From NCBI GenBank assembly GCA_020064725.1, contig JAGTWJ010000001.1:4774001-4838000 (forward strand): a stretch of 64,000 bases of DNA, read 5' to 3'. A program made the position numbers and the translations under genes. The stretch is from Drechslerella dactyloides. Lineage: Eukaryota; Ascomycota; Orbiliomycetes; Orbiliales; Orbiliaceae. How positions within the stretch are numbered: position 1 is the first letter of the stretch; the number at the start of each line of letters is the position of its first letter. Positions 1-14,309 of this stretch are shown one piece after another. Below the pieces are notes generated by a model. That model saw only the letters and a program-made list of their open reading frames with translations, ran no database searches and was not told where the DNA came from.

Positions 1-3000
1 CGGGGGCGAGCTTCAAACCCCTATAATGAGGATGTACCGGTACCTTCAATATGGAGGCACTTGTACACTATAGGCCGATTAATTGCGATACAGGGGTGAT
101 CCATCGAAGACAGATTTCGCACATGCACGCTGACCGGCCACCCCCCCCAATAAGAACAATGTCACACCAGTATCCCGCATGAAGCATACCATGAGAGCTA
201 TCAAGCCATATGACCTCACGTTACCCAGATCCGGAAAACTCGACCGTCTGAGGTAACTGCATGTATTCATCTTCGCCGCCATTGATCTCATCGGCGTCTT
301 TGAATTCATGAGGCTCCAGCGCACGCACACGCAGTGTCCCGTCCGTCTGTATCACCGCACGCATGGCCACAGTATACAGATACAGTACAGTTCATTCATC
401 GACTGGCCAGATACATACATGTGTATCTGCCTTGCCGTGTAACTACAATAACCTGCCTACTTGGTATGTCCTCCAGTTTGTGCACATACACACGTTGCGG
501 AGACGTCGGACATACGCGCACATGTAGGTGTAAGCCCGCACGGTGTGTAGCACGAGGGCAGTGTATGCCGTTGCTCTACCTTCGTGTAGCCCCGGAATCG
601 GTGCCGAACGCATTCACGTAGCTATCGATAATCCGTCTGACAGAAAGCTAGCTCAGTGCGGCAGGTGAAATCCGAAGACATAGAAGCCTCGGGCATCCGT
701 GGCCCAGGGCACGATGTGAAGGTATTTGTGAACGCATGCGAAACTGCGCGTGCGGTGACTTTCGAAGAGCGCCGGCTCCAACTATCGCGTGCAAAGCAAC
801 CAGCAAAAATTCTATCATGCATGGCCGGAGAACATCGGAGACCACGAAGCGAATGAAAATGCATATTGGACCTCAATATCATGGATCCCCGCAGAATTGA
901 AGAGTTTATTGAGGCTGCCTGAAGCAGTCTCCACTCTGCTGCATGCACGATATCGGTATCAGTATCGCCTCGAGAATTACGAATTTGAACTCCGTGCCTC
1001 GGTGTCCTACGCGCAATTATACGCTAACTTCCCAGCTCTGTCGCAATATATTATATGCTAGTACAATCAGGTACACCGCCAGCCATTGCTATTATATTCC
1101 CCGATATCAAACGGACGCCGTTGAACCTAACGGAACGAGCACCTGGCCAATAGATCGCGATCTGCGCAGCGCGCAGGCCGATGGACGTTTAAGTTTCGCG
1201 TTCGGTAGCCTCGATCTGGACTAATTCAAAAACTGCAGATGCCGTCAGGTACCCTGTCTACTCTTCTGCATCATGCATTGGCCATCATTCAATAGAAACC
1301 AGGTTACCGCTCTCCGTGCTAATGTTTTAGCTTTCTAGTTAGTCTCGTTGGGGCTAATATCATAGAACTTAGTGCGCCAGCCGTAATATATCACATATCG
1401 CTAGCTCGTACGGGTAGGTTTCTGCGGCTGCCGCGGAAATTTTGGCCTCTAGATTCTCGCCGTTTGCGAATTAGAGCGGGATTGAGTTTGCGCTTCAATT
1501 GTGAGCCAGCCGTCGATGTTTGGTATCGAGGACGCTATAGCGTCGAGGCTATAAGCCTAGAGGCTTAGCGGCGCTGCGATATGATATAATATAATAACAC
1601 TGACGCTATTGTTAAGAAATTGACTGGCTGGTGGATTATCGACAGGAAATCGCGTGTGTGCCTCGTCGCCAGATTACGCAAGGAAGCTGCTTTAGGCAGT
1701 TGGATCGAGCGTCTGCTGTCGCAACAACCCGCGCAGGCCCCGCAGCGAGTCTCTTGGATGCGATCCACAAATCACAGATGGGTTCAAACTCGCCATGCCA
1801 TGCGGCGAGAAGCGTTGCACCTTACATGAGTACGGATTTGTGCGCGAGCGCAGGAAAAATTTTGCTCTATGACGAGAATCGAAGGTCGACACTGGTTCTT
1901 AATCTCGTTTCAACATTTTCCCGGGCTGCAGTAACGTGCAGTCGCATTTAGTCGCCGAAGCACGAGTCAACCACCCGGCCTGACCTGGCCTCAATCCAAG
2001 ATTCCAACGATCATGTTCGCTGGGAGGCCCCACCATTCTCTGTCTGGCAGTCGCAAGCCGGATTGGGCCAGGCACAATCATCAGCTTCTCTCGATCGACG
2101 ACGCGCGGCAAAAGCCTCCGCTGATTCGAAGGCCGGTTGGCGTCCTGTCTTGCCCGACGGTCACCTGTGCAGCTCTCCGCAGTTTGCCTGTTCTACCGAA
2201 AGGTCTGGCCGCCACGACGCCTGCATGGAACGGACTGTAGAAGGAAGACAGGTTTCCAACATCCATCGATCCGCTTATCCGTTCGCTCGTCTGTCTGTCT
2301 CAACTCGTTAACTCCCCAACGGACTGGAACCAACTGCAGCCTCAAAACCACAGGCCAATCAGTCGACGCACCCCGTCGTCATATGCAGCCACCTGTCCCG
2401 TCAAGACCCATCTATCTCAAACATGTGCGAGCCTGTCAGGAACCACAGTCTAGTTATCGATCAGCTGATGCCCGCCAGACGAATTACGTCGGCCAAGTGG
2501 TGTCTACCAGGTATGTAGGTAAGTAAGTCAATCTCTGTCACGCCATCGCCGATAGGTATGCATCCTACTATCGCCGTCGAGTCGACCTTCCCCGGCACCA
2601 ATGTAATAACCCCGGCCGAACTCTGGGCTGATCGCAGGATTCAAAGGAATGCATGAGCGCACGGGGATAACGTTAACAGGTGTGGCTGTTTGGCGCCCAT
2701 GGTTCAAGACACTCACCTCATCGACCCGAGGTCCGACGAAGACATGGGCCCGAGATGTGGGGACACAGGCTGGTTGGATGGTCTTCGGGAAGAATGTTCA
2801 GGCACACTCTGGAAATCGCCAATTAGCGGGCTGAGCCTTCGGCATCTTTCCTCAATTGGCGAGATGAAGGGGTACATACTCTCCATAGAGACCGACATCA
2901 AGACGGGTGTTTTCAGACGAAAGACTCCGAGGTATCCAACGTTGCACCGCCTTTCGCACGGGGTCCCCCCGAGAAATACGCATCCGCAAGCTAAGTAATG

Positions 3001-6000
3001 TTGGTTGGCCCAACGTCGTGAAAACTGGCCAGGGTTGGCGAGACCAAATTTTTGCAACAATAAGCACGGCATCGTCATTCATCCCATTATTCGAACGTAG
3101 TATATTACACACATTCTGCATTCCCACATCGCCGAGTGGGCTGACCTCACCCGTGCCAGAAACGAAGCGAGCTCTTCAATTTTTCTGCCTGCGTCAACAC
3201 GTCCGTCCATCCAAGCAGCTTCCCATGTCGATGCTTGCAGGGATATTGCGCACAGCGAAAATCCCTGGAGGCGATTGAGATCTGACTTATCGTGCGTTTC
3301 CAGAAACCCGCAGCGAACGCCCAGGGGCACGTCAACAGTTGCCACCGCTTTCCCTCACATCTCCTCGAGGTAACTCCGAAGTGGGGACCCAGACCACAGG
3401 CGCACATGAAAACCAGGTCGTGGAAGACCAAAATGTCTATCCGTATCAGACCTTCTGAAACGATAGGCGCCAATAGTAGTGTTGGTTTTATGATTACTTC
3501 CTGGCCGCTCATCGAAGGCCCACGGAAATCCTGCTCCTTTCTGGAAGCCTGCTCAAACGGTAAAGCGTACAATTTGTGCTTACTTGACTCGTATAAGCAT
3601 ATCGCGGAGTTTGTTGGAAGGTCCTGTTCGTCTCCACCGGGAGGCTAAAACGTGCGCACGCACGCTCGCACAAACAACCTGCAGCGCACTGATGTTCGTG
3701 AACGATGCAAGACATGAAAATTTTATTTTTCATTTTTGCGAGTGCAACAGCAGCTGAGGTATCCCTGTTCCTGTAGTCCTTTCTCGACGGACAGGTGGAC
3801 TGTACTTTTAGCTACTTGGTAGTTTCTACCCCGCGACGATGCCCATGCCCCAGAGCCCCGCGTGCGTTTCGGTCATTCGTCCCACGGTTGCACGTCCCGG
3901 GGCGCATCTGAGGAGCGTGCAGGGAACAACGCTGTCGGAGACGTGCCACGATACGCCGGCTCGCAAAACAGCACCGTGACGCAGAGCAGTCACAGCCATC
4001 CAGACTTAGGATGAAGTACCCAGCCTTACATCTGATCAGGTCTGCCTGTCTGCCTGTCGACCGCCCAATCCATTCATTGAACGACGGAGGAGGAACCGGG
4101 AAAAAGGAAAAACAGACAATCCAAAGAGCAGGCTGCCCGGCTTGCTCGTTTCCAAAACGGAATATTCTGGACTGGAATTGGGAGATAAAACGTGGCAGCC
4201 ACATGGATGTTTGCTGAAGCAGGATCCGTCTCCTTCAGGCATCTTGGTCATCGTCCTGTGCCAGGACCACGCAGGTAGCCGCTGTCCGACGTCCCATTCA
4301 TTCATTCATCCATCCTATGCTTTGCATTCACTGCACCCGGGTTGTCACCGAATGAACAGGCCTGCCTGCCCGTTTGCAGACGTGCATGTTATCCATTCAA
4401 CCAGTCCAGGCAGCTAGGCAGGCTTTCCGCGTGAGCTCCAGGTCGAGCATTTATTTTTTCATTCATGCGCCTGCTCGATAGCTGGTTAGGATTACAATTC
4501 ACCCCGCCGCCCAGGGTTCACTCAATCGAACGCTTACCCATCGGTGCCATGGACGTGCATGCGTATAGAGCTCGGTATACCAGTTCGGACTAGATTCATC
4601 AGCCGGGAATACCGTGTGATCTGATCTCATCGTCGTGATGCACGCAATGACCCGGACTACTGCTGTTAGATGAGGTGGCTTGACGGGGCGTTAAGCCTAG
4701 CTTAGGATAACCTCGTAGCTGATGGGCTAGATATCAGGCCATCACATGCGTCAGGAAGCGAATCTGATCTAGATTCTGGAGTTTAGAGACTTAGTTACGA
4801 GAGTAAAATTTAAATCTGGACACTTTGTCCCGTCCGAAGCCGGGGTTTTACATATTAAGCTTAACTTGTATCGATTCAGCTAGATCGTGGTCGACGTCGG
4901 GTCAGAGCGGGAGATACCGTATCGTCAAGCTTCATGTCATGTCACCGAGGCCGTCTGCCGGTCTGTTTCAGACATCAGAATGAGCTGTCCGGGGACAATT
5001 TGCTCGTGTCGATAGATCACAGCTAGCTTATGCACGCATCAACGATATCGACGGTGAATCTGTGTGGTTTGAATGAGCTGGCGCTGGTCGGGTGAGCATG
5101 CTTGTTTCTGCAAGTGAGCCAGCCGGCTGGCCAATAAGGGACCGTCTTCTAAACTCTGTGTCACCATGGGCTGTGCACTTAGACTTTGCGTTTTTGATGG
5201 CGTTTTCTGCGCCGCAAGCACACAGCGCAGGAATGTCAGCTTCGGCTTCAGGATCGGAAGTAGGGCGTCCCAAGGAATACAATTGCAATCAATTCAGTCC
5301 AGATAAAGAAAACCAGACCTTCAATACTTCGGCGCTCACTTCCCACATCGAGCTCCAAAGCCGACAGCATCTGCCATTCAATGGTTTCTGCAGCAAGGCT
5401 ACATGCTACAAAGGATTGCAAATGCCGACACCTCTCCTCCAGCGATCTCGAGCAAGGGCCAGCCCTGTCCTTCATATCCGCCAAATAAACCAACGTCGCA
5501 CAAAGCTCACATAGTAATAAAGGCCAGAGTGAAGCAAATGCAAGACGAGTCACAGCTGTCACGCGATTAATGAATAGCAATTAAACCCATTGATAATTAT
5601 AATTGCGCAACATTCGCAGGGGCAAAGAAGTTCACAGTGCAGAGACGAGAGTGCAAATGCAACGAACGCAAAGCGCACCAGGGTCAGCCTTCGATTCCCG
5701 AGGCACTGGGAAATGCAGACGAATCACATTATATCAATCGAGATTAAAGCGTAGCCCTGCATGCATCGCATCGCTGCACCTTGAATTCACACTCGATGTC
5801 AATCCTGGCTTGGCTGCCGTGAAATAGACACCAACAACTGAACAGCATTGCAACTCTCTCAATAACCCACTTCTCCTGGGCAGCAAGGGAAGCCAGCTAC
5901 GTTAGCTACAGCTATGTTGGTTGTGGACAAATGACAACTTGCCTAGTTAACTTACTGACTTACCGACCAAATCACAAAAGGTGATACGACACGCATGAAA

Positions 6001-9000
6001 AAGAGCTCTAGGCCCACGCCCGCCATGGGGGTCAACCCTGGCCCTGTACGGCCTCGTGATCCTCCAGCGAGGTGTTAATGATCAATTCGGACGGCCGGCC
6101 GTCCGTCAAACTCGGCCGCAGCCTCGCTTGAGCTAGCTGAGTCATTTACGGAGACATCCAGGCACCGCGAGAGAGACAACTTAGCTTAGAGACGGCAACG
6201 TATGTAACCGCAGCGCGCAAAATCCTACATTAGTATTATAGCATCAAATTGCGTCGCATAGCGATGTTTTGTGGCACAATTGCCATTGATATGCTGGATC
6301 TTTTGCTTCGTAGCCAACAGCAATGTGACCAGCTGGGCGAGGATTAATGGCAGAATAGATAACCGACCGCGACCCGGTAGAATGTCCCATGCCCGGCGGC
6401 TGGCAGCGCTAGCTTCCAACCCAGGCTGCAGGATGGAAACATGCATATCTGTCTGCAAGCAAGGTTGGTTATATGTATCGATGTATCGAGGAGGTGGTAG
6501 ATATGAATGTGGAGGCGGGTAGAGGATAGCATATGCAGACCACATGGATACTTTAGATTGTCCGTCCGCCAGCTGGGGCATGTTCGCCGAAAACTGGCCC
6601 GCAGATACGGGTCGACATCCTGTATACTATCCTCTCGATATGTCACGTCGATACGAGCGTTGGCTGCAGGTTGATAGAGCACAGAATGCTAGGACTTGGA
6701 GTGCGGGCTTCATAAGCGGGGTAAGTGGACGGGATGGCACAGGCACCCCTTGCAACCAACGAAGGAAGGAAACAAATAGCCAGCCGCCAGCCGTCCAATG
6801 CAGTCATGCGCCTGCAGGATCGGTCGATTCTCCACTATTCAATTGAGGTTTGAAACCGAATTGCGGTGTCCTGTCGACTCTATTCATGATGCAACTTCGT
6901 ATCCACCGCACTGCACTTTGCATCCACAGCCCCATTCATTCATTCATAATATTATTCACATGCTGCGTAGTGCCGGTTCCGTGTACACGTACTATAGGCG
7001 CATTTACTAGTGCGTGCATAGACGCTTCGAATATCAAGATATGTAGACTGCATGTATATGATATCCATCTACATCAGGTGATATCACATCCGGATATATA
7101 TGAATACCAGTTCGAATTGAATTCGAACCACCATATGTGCAAGATGCCGGTGCCGACTCATGAAACAGTACCACGCACAATCTCGTCGAAAATAAAACAG
7201 AACTCTGGGCGCGAAGCTGCCTCGTGAGCAGCAGGTGGAGACTCGAGGTGCGCTTAGTCTGTATGTATGCATGTCAGTGCAGTGAACGTTAAAGTATACT
7301 CGGGTTTATTTCTGTGTATGCATGTGTATGTACCCCTTGAAGCAGTGGGGCTGTTATATTGCAGCCCATTATGATCCTACTCTAACCGAGGCTGTCATTC
7401 CTGCTTGTTGCATGTCCAGACGTTGGCCGGCTGTCTACCGGCCTCGCTGGCATATCTGGACCAGGTACTGTACTCCGTATAAGTAACGGTACAATTTGGA
7501 CGTACCGACACCTGTCATGGGCGGCAACGAATGGGAGAATTCGGCTGCGGCGATTGTATCATAAATTTAGCCAGCTACATTGATACATGATACGTTCGAT
7601 TCTGCAGCCACAGCTGTCTCGGGTGGATTGCGACTGCGCTGTCCATCTATAGATAGCAATGCAGTGCAGTGCAGATATGCGAGAGACATGCGTCCACCGG
7701 ATGAAGGCAGCAGCAGCATCTGAAGCTTCCAAGAACTTTCGAGATTGAATGGCATCGATTCGGGAAGGCGAACAGCGAACAGCGAACGTGTGTAGAAATC
7801 TTGGGGTTGCATGCCTTCACGAAGTCACCAGGAGGTTGGACTCCGACGATCACGATATGATATCAACCAATGCGGCCAATGCGCACACCAATCATTAGAG
7901 GCCATTCATCCATATGGTCGGGCACCGGCTGCAGCCTATCATGATCACCCTGCCAGCCTGTCCGCCGTCAGATTCCCGCACTCTCGTATTCCCAAGCCTC
8001 TGGATGCTGCCTTGCAGACCCCGCGCCGCTCCAATTAATTGACATGAAGCTTACCTAAGGCTCTGTCCAGCCTGCTGCGACGACACGCAACGCATCCCGC
8101 AGAACTTCAGCCGATATCGACAGCCTAGGGCATAAAACGTGATGCTGCTTACCTAACATTACCTAAGTTGAGTCGACACCGTGCATCGCAGCGAAGAAGT
8201 TACGGATGTGTTTATATCCAACGCTATCTCACAAGTTTTAGGGCCGATTTATTCAGTTGGTGAGTATGAATCTCGCCCAGCTGTCGAGATGATACGACTT
8301 GTGAACTCTCCGGCTCTGTGAGATATAAATACATACCACCGCGCTGAGAAAACTGCGCATTGGCGCGGCCCGTGGCGGCACCGTTCGGCATGAGCCCGAC
8401 AGCCGCGGTGCGGACCTCTCGGGAAACGAATAAAGCCTGATCCTGTTCTACAGCATGGCTTACGGCCCGATGAACAAGCCGGGCTTGAAAGACCCGCCAA
8501 CGCTCAACAGCGCCGAACACGGGTTCCGTAGAATCGCGGGATAGGATGTCCCCGAGACGGAGTGAGAGCCCCGAGCTGCCAGCTATACGAGGGTGCTGGA
8601 TCCTGGGCGGAGGGGAGCCAGCGCCAGGCGTTCAAGAAGCTGCAGAAGATCAGCGCCGTCAAGAGTAAACTGTGATTTTCAGGAAAGAAGTGTAAGTATA
8701 GGCAGCAAATAAAGCGAGGACGCGTGAATGAATGCATTGAAAGAAAGAAAAAAGAAGCTGGGTATCAGATATATCGGAGCCTACCGAATCCGTATGTTGT
8801 TCCGGCGTGATAGCCCGAGAAGAGATGTCGGTGTTGTGGTCAAAGGGCACTTTTGTTGAGCGGTCGTGGCAGCCTCGCGTTTCCGTGCCGCCGAAACCAA
8901 AAACCCGTATTCACTCTCCAACCTTACGACCAGGCAGACCGAGACGCACCGGGCTGTGATATCATAGTTCCGTGGATCTGGCTCCATCGATCGCCGGCGG

Positions 9001-10881
9001 CCGTCAAAGGGCCAGTCAGAGCATCAGCTCGATCATGGAAGGGCTTGCTGACGACGCGCACTATCACCTCGCAGCTGTAGGTGCATGCACACTGATGTCT
9101 ATAATTCCTCGAAACGGGTCTAGTAGGCCAGCTACAGCATCCATCTGCATCCCACTGTCCGCCTCGGCTTCCCGGTCAGGTTTTTTCTCTTTTCAAACGA
9201 GGCTACCCTCTGAATGACATCCTCAGGAATGTGTGCACCTCGGCCTGCGAGCTCTACCGACATGCATGCAAAGTACGCTCGATAGATGGCAGGTGACCGA
9301 TTCCAGGCCGCAGGTCATCAACCAATCCACCCCAACCATGCAAGCGGCTGTCAACGGGCTTGCGTTCAGATCTGGATATTCGGCATTGCATTCCCTACAT
9401 TTGCATCGATCGATCCCATGCCTCCGTGGATTGATTATATTCCTTCGGGAAAGCCAATTACTACAGACGAAAATTTGCTGCATAATTTTTTTCCCCATGA
9501 TCCTTCCGGCGTTGTCCGTGCCGTGGGTATCTCCATATCCTTTATCAAGTCCGATCCAGCAGCTGGGCCCGTCAGGCTCAGATTGGCAGTAGCAGGTGTA
9601 AACCACATATCTGTAAGTATACCTGCACTCGTGTAAGGAAGGACTAAGGGAAGTATCCTCTCGCCTCGTTTCAAAAGCAGGCATGATGCGCAGCGATATA
9701 TTATCGGGGTGATCAATTGAGTATGGCTGTCGATACCATCCCCAGTCTCTGCATAGCCCGTCCAAACAAGCATGTATGTGCATATGTGCCTCATCGTTCT
9801 GCCATAACAAATACATCTCATCCCATCGATCGAAACTTAGCAGCTAGCAGGAGGGATATGGCCATATCCTGACCAGCCCAGGATCAATGGCATGCCGCAC
9901 TCCGCCGCCTACCCAACGTTACGGACGGACGCACGGGTGGACGGACGGCTCCTATCGATCGCGCGGTCTAGTCTGACTATGCGATAGTCTGTCTATACGA
10001 GCTACTTGCTATAGTCGTCGAAACCTGTCACTCCGGAGCCTTGCCTGTGCCAACCGAGGCGACCTGCTGGGCGTCCGCGACGACGATGATAACGGAAGGA
10101 GGCGAGCGACGCACCCTGGCGAGGATATATCACAAGTGGTGAAAATTGATACCCGTACACACGTATAGGATAATGGTTCGCACCCGTTTTAATTACCCCA
10201 ACGCCCTAAAACAGAAAGCAGCAACGGTAGAGGTTGCATGTCCTCATGTGGTAGTACGCAGTCCGGTCTGGAGAGCATCTTGGCCGGACCTGAGAGCCTT
10301 GCGTGCGGCCTGAAGTATGGAAACGGCCGGGGTACGCTTGCGCTTCATATGGGATAGGTAGGATCGATTCGATAGATACACTGATGGATGCATACATTCA
10401 CGCGTTAGCTTTTTCTGGGGTCCGGATCGCGGAGCCCTAAGGTAAGCTAAGGTAGTTAGTTAGTTAGAGCACCTTGGCTTGAAACCTTCCCTCGGCCGCG
10501 GGCCCTAGCCCGACGCCTGGCGAGCGGGACATAGACGGTAGTAGACTGTACAGACGCATAGACACCCATCAAGGACTGGACGCAGCCCAGACGTTGGCCT
10601 AGCTAGCCTGCCTGGCGTGCAGCTGTTGGATGACCCTTCGAGCATGCATCGCAGGGAGGCAGGTGGTAGCTGCCGCGGAGGCGAGAAGCGGACAGGAGAG
10701 TGGGATGGTAATGGAAATTTGTGGGATACGTGTCTACGTACCTACCGGAGGAAGTATCCAAGAGGTATGCAACTTGCGCTTGTAGACTAAGGCACACTCG
10801 ATCAGATCCGATCAGCCCACCGCTGGCGAACGCACGGTCTGGAGCTAGCCGTGAGTAAAGTCTTTTCTGGACGCCGAGCAG

Positions 10882-10906
10882 AAAAAAAAAAAAAAAAAAA
10901 AAAAAA
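10882..10906 (+). repeat. Poly(A) tract of 25 bases
   Basis: An uninterrupted run of 25 A residues, flanked by a GC-rich sequence on the left and three T residues on the right. It is the longest homopolymer I noticed in the window. It could be a simple slippage tract or the 3' tail of an old retroposed copy; no target-site duplication or recognisable retroposon body was seen beside it. Confidence 0.9.
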
Positions 10907-11984
10907 TTTGGCCCCGCCGACCAGCTCGACGACTCGTCTCGAATCTAGCCCAGCCAGCCAACAGGCTCCGCCGTTGCATCGGGTCGGTGCCTGTGCCTGT
11001 GCCTGTCTTTGTTGGCCCATCCTGTCTAGCTGCTCCGTTGCGAGCGGCCGGCGTGCGGGCGGATGACGAAATCAACAGGTGCGCAAGCTGGGAATTCAAG
11101 GGACGAAAGAGGAGCGGAAATCTCATGATACATACATGCTACGACAAGTTCAGGATGAATCCGAAAAGAATGGGACGGTTACTAGTATCCTCGACTCGTA
11201 CAGGATATTGTTTCCCGTGCTTACTTTTTTAATTTTTACTTTGCACATACCGTACCTCTCGCACTTACCCAGTGCTTCCTAGCTTTCGTGATATGATGCC
11301 CCTAGCATAGGCCCCTCCGTCAAAAGATCTGTTCGGAATGTTGCTCGTTACGTCCGCTCGACCGTCGTAGGCTCCTTCCACGTCGGTGCCTGCGAGCGCT
11401 GGTATCTTTCCGTCCAAAGCGTGCGTAGGGGAACAAAAAACAGGCCTGCGGTGCCGAGAACGCTACCTGTCCTGAATTCGATCAATTCTCGCCTGTACAC
11501 TACCTCTTCTGCAAGCAGTCCCGCCTGCATTCCAAACGGACGGCCGATCTCGAGGCACCGATCGATTCTAGTATACCTGCAACGCTTGGTCCCCCGCACG
11601 TTAACGTTCGAATTCGATATCATCCTTAATTAACTCGAACTCGATTCGCGTCCCGTGCGCTGGGAGAATGCAATGCCCTGTTTCGCCGCTCTAGGCTATG
11701 ATCTGTCCGTAGGATATATAGTATATCTGACCAGGCACGACCAGCCGGGCCATGCATTGCAATGATCAAGTAAAACGGTCTGGCTACGAAGATCGATTGA
11801 AATCAGAATGAATAAACTGCTGCGGATTTCATTACAGGCTAAGATCGATGCGCAGGCCGGGCTAGCTAGGACAAAGCAGACTGGATCGCGGCAGATCTCA
11901 TGACCTCACTCGCTCGAGCGCGCATCAATCCATTACGTACGCACGCACGGAGCATTGCATTCCCCGCGGATATCTCCATCTCGG

Positions 11985-12053
11985 GGATGGATGGATGGAT
12001 GGATGTATCATCTCATGCATACCAAGCTAGCTCTAGCTATCTATCTATCTATC
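11985..12053 (+). repeat. Two adjacent tetranucleotide microsatellites (GGAT and CTAT)
   Basis: Five copies of GGAT occupy 11985-12004, followed about 30 bases later by four copies of CTAT at 12037-12052. The tracts are perfect and lie in non-coding DNA. Similar GGAT/CATC-type runs recur through the window (for example about 28433-28450 and 44757-44772), so this motif is a recurrent microsatellite class in this genome. Confidence 0.9.
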
Positions 12054-14309
12054 CAGCCGGTGCAGTGCAGTATCTGTCTGCCTAAGCTGCGCTGCTACAG
12101 TTGATTATTTGATTCTGCATGCATGCATATGTCTGTCTATGGATGGATGGACGGGTGGTGTTCGAGCAGCGGTCAATGCAAAATTCCATTCATGGAGTTG
12201 TCGTCGTCTCGAGGCCCGCGAGCGAGCGAGGTGACACGGCTGCACTAGGCAGGCTGCGTCTTCCATTGAAAGCGGTAACAGCTGCGATTTATATCGTGTA
12301 ACGGCGACACAAAGATGTGACAAACCGCCAGCCAATCGAGCTCTCGCTGCGCTCTCCCGTCTATAACGTTCGTTGACAGCAACAGCAACAGCAGCAAGCA
12401 AGCAGCAACAGCAGGGGAGGGGAGGCATGGCAGCTACAGCTGGGTGACAGGTCGTCCGTCAGTCAAGAAAGCAGGTTCGCCGTTTTGCCCGGCTGCTGCT
12501 GCAACTAACTGCTTAGCTAGGCAGTGAACTGGGCTACGGCACACTAGCACGTTTGAGATGAGGTGGGGAAAAAGTGGTGGCTTTCGGAGAGATATCCCGT
12601 ATTCTGATTGATTTCTTCACGTCCGGTCCTTGATGCTGCAGCTACTGCAAAAAGATCCGATCAAAAGAACGGTTGAGGACGGGCCATTAATTACAAAGTG
12701 GTAAAAACACACGGCTGAATGATAAAAAAATGGAATAGTAATAATGCCATGGTATCTCTAAAGCGCAACCCCGCAACTCGAATCAAAAAAGCACAAATTT
12801 ATCGCGAGGAAAAAAAGTAAGTATGAACCAGAAAGTAAAAAGATAATCGAGCACCCTAAGAATAAGATAAAAAAAGTACCAAGCAAGCAGCTCACAAAAG
12901 ATGGAAAAATAAAGCGACCTCGACCACATTAATAAGTTGGTAATGAGACATGATAAGACCCAATTGTAGATAACCCCGTGTAAATGCTGCCAAGATGTCC
13001 CAAACAAAAAGAAAAAAGAAATAAGAATAAATGGTTGTCGATAAAGCAGAAGAAGCAGCCAAAAAGGAAAGGAATAGGAACCAGCAAGAGTTAGAATTTC
13101 GAAGGCCAAGAAATAATGTGTATAGTAATAACTTTTCCTTCTCTCCTGTCCAGTTTATTGATCGATCGGCCGTGGCATTTTCGTCGTAAGTCGGGAAAAG
13201 GGCAGCTGTAGTTGCACGTCCACGCGCAAGCCGGTAGAAGTGAAAGATGGCAAACGGAGAATCAAGACCGGGTGGTTGGCTGGCTTGATTGGTTGTTTTG
13301 TTTGGCGGCGGCGGATCTGGGACGCCCCGGATACATTCTCGTGCCATGTGTTGGATGCATATTAATAAAGATTATCGTATGTAGAGGTCGTGACGCTAGC
13401 TGATAGAGTATAATGCGGAATGCATGCTTTGCTTTGATAAGAGCTGAACAAACAGGACAGTAGTAGAGAGTATGTCGATTCGATCTGTAGTGCGACGTGG
13501 TGCGGCTATCATGACGGTCGAAGGTTGTTTTCCTGCCATGCCGTTGCCGGCGTATTGTATTTGGATTGCTTTTCGTCCAGCTGAGAAATTGCTCGACGAC
13601 TCTCATCAAAGTTCATCGGGCTGGATTCAAGCTTGCTGCTGTCCGGCGAAAGCTGCTTCGGGCGAGCATGGCAGTGTCGACCTGCTGGCGGATTGTTTCG
13701 AGTGGTGGTTTGAGTTCCCTTCGCTTATTTCGACGGGATTGGTGGGAGCGGCCTGTTTGGTGGAGGACCCGGGCTGGGCGGGATGGGCCTGGTGTTCTGG
13801 GCGCCGTTGCAGGCGGATAGCGAGGAAGCGTCGGCGGCCATTGCGAATGGATGTGGGAGGCGGAGGAGGAAGGTGCGGATGGATTTGGTCTTGGACGGCG
13901 GTTTGTATGGGATTTGATGCGGGCGACTCCTGTATATGCAGTGGTCTCTGTATATAGATGCAGAAGTCGGTTATGCAGTAATGTATGTATGTGAGGAAAG
14001 AGAGAGACGGCGTTATAAAGCGTGTAGTATATATGTGTATGTCTGTGTGAACGTGTGTATATGGACGATGAAGAGCGGGATGGTGAAGAGGTGTCTTTGG
14101 ATGGCAATAAATAGCTGTGTCTGGCTGGAACAATGGAATCTTGGAGCGGGATCGAAGGGGGAATGCGGATGGATTTATATTCGACTGAGCGCAGTGATTC
14201 ACTTTTCGTTTAGCTCACGTTTCGTAAGCTGCGTTTTGGGGCCATGCTCAGATGAGGTGCGGTGGGCCGCCGGCGGGCTATCTTTTGTCAGTTGGCCTCG
14301 AGCAGATAC

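Noticed and set aside
9223..9816. Minus-strand frame of 197 codons
   Set aside because: Random-looking composition, overlapped by frames of similar length on both strands, no domain or intron structure.
12783..13109. Minus-strand frame of 108 codons rich in Phe, Leu and Tyr, resembling a membrane protein
   Set aside because: The hydrophobicity comes from a T-rich strand; the frame has no motif, and a different hydrophobic frame overlaps it.
13613..14107. Minus-strand frame ending in a peptide that looks like a mitochondrial presequence (MLARSSFRRTAASLNPAR)
   Set aside because: The frame stops directly after this peptide, no acceptable splice donor follows, and nothing downstream resembles a mitochondrial protein.
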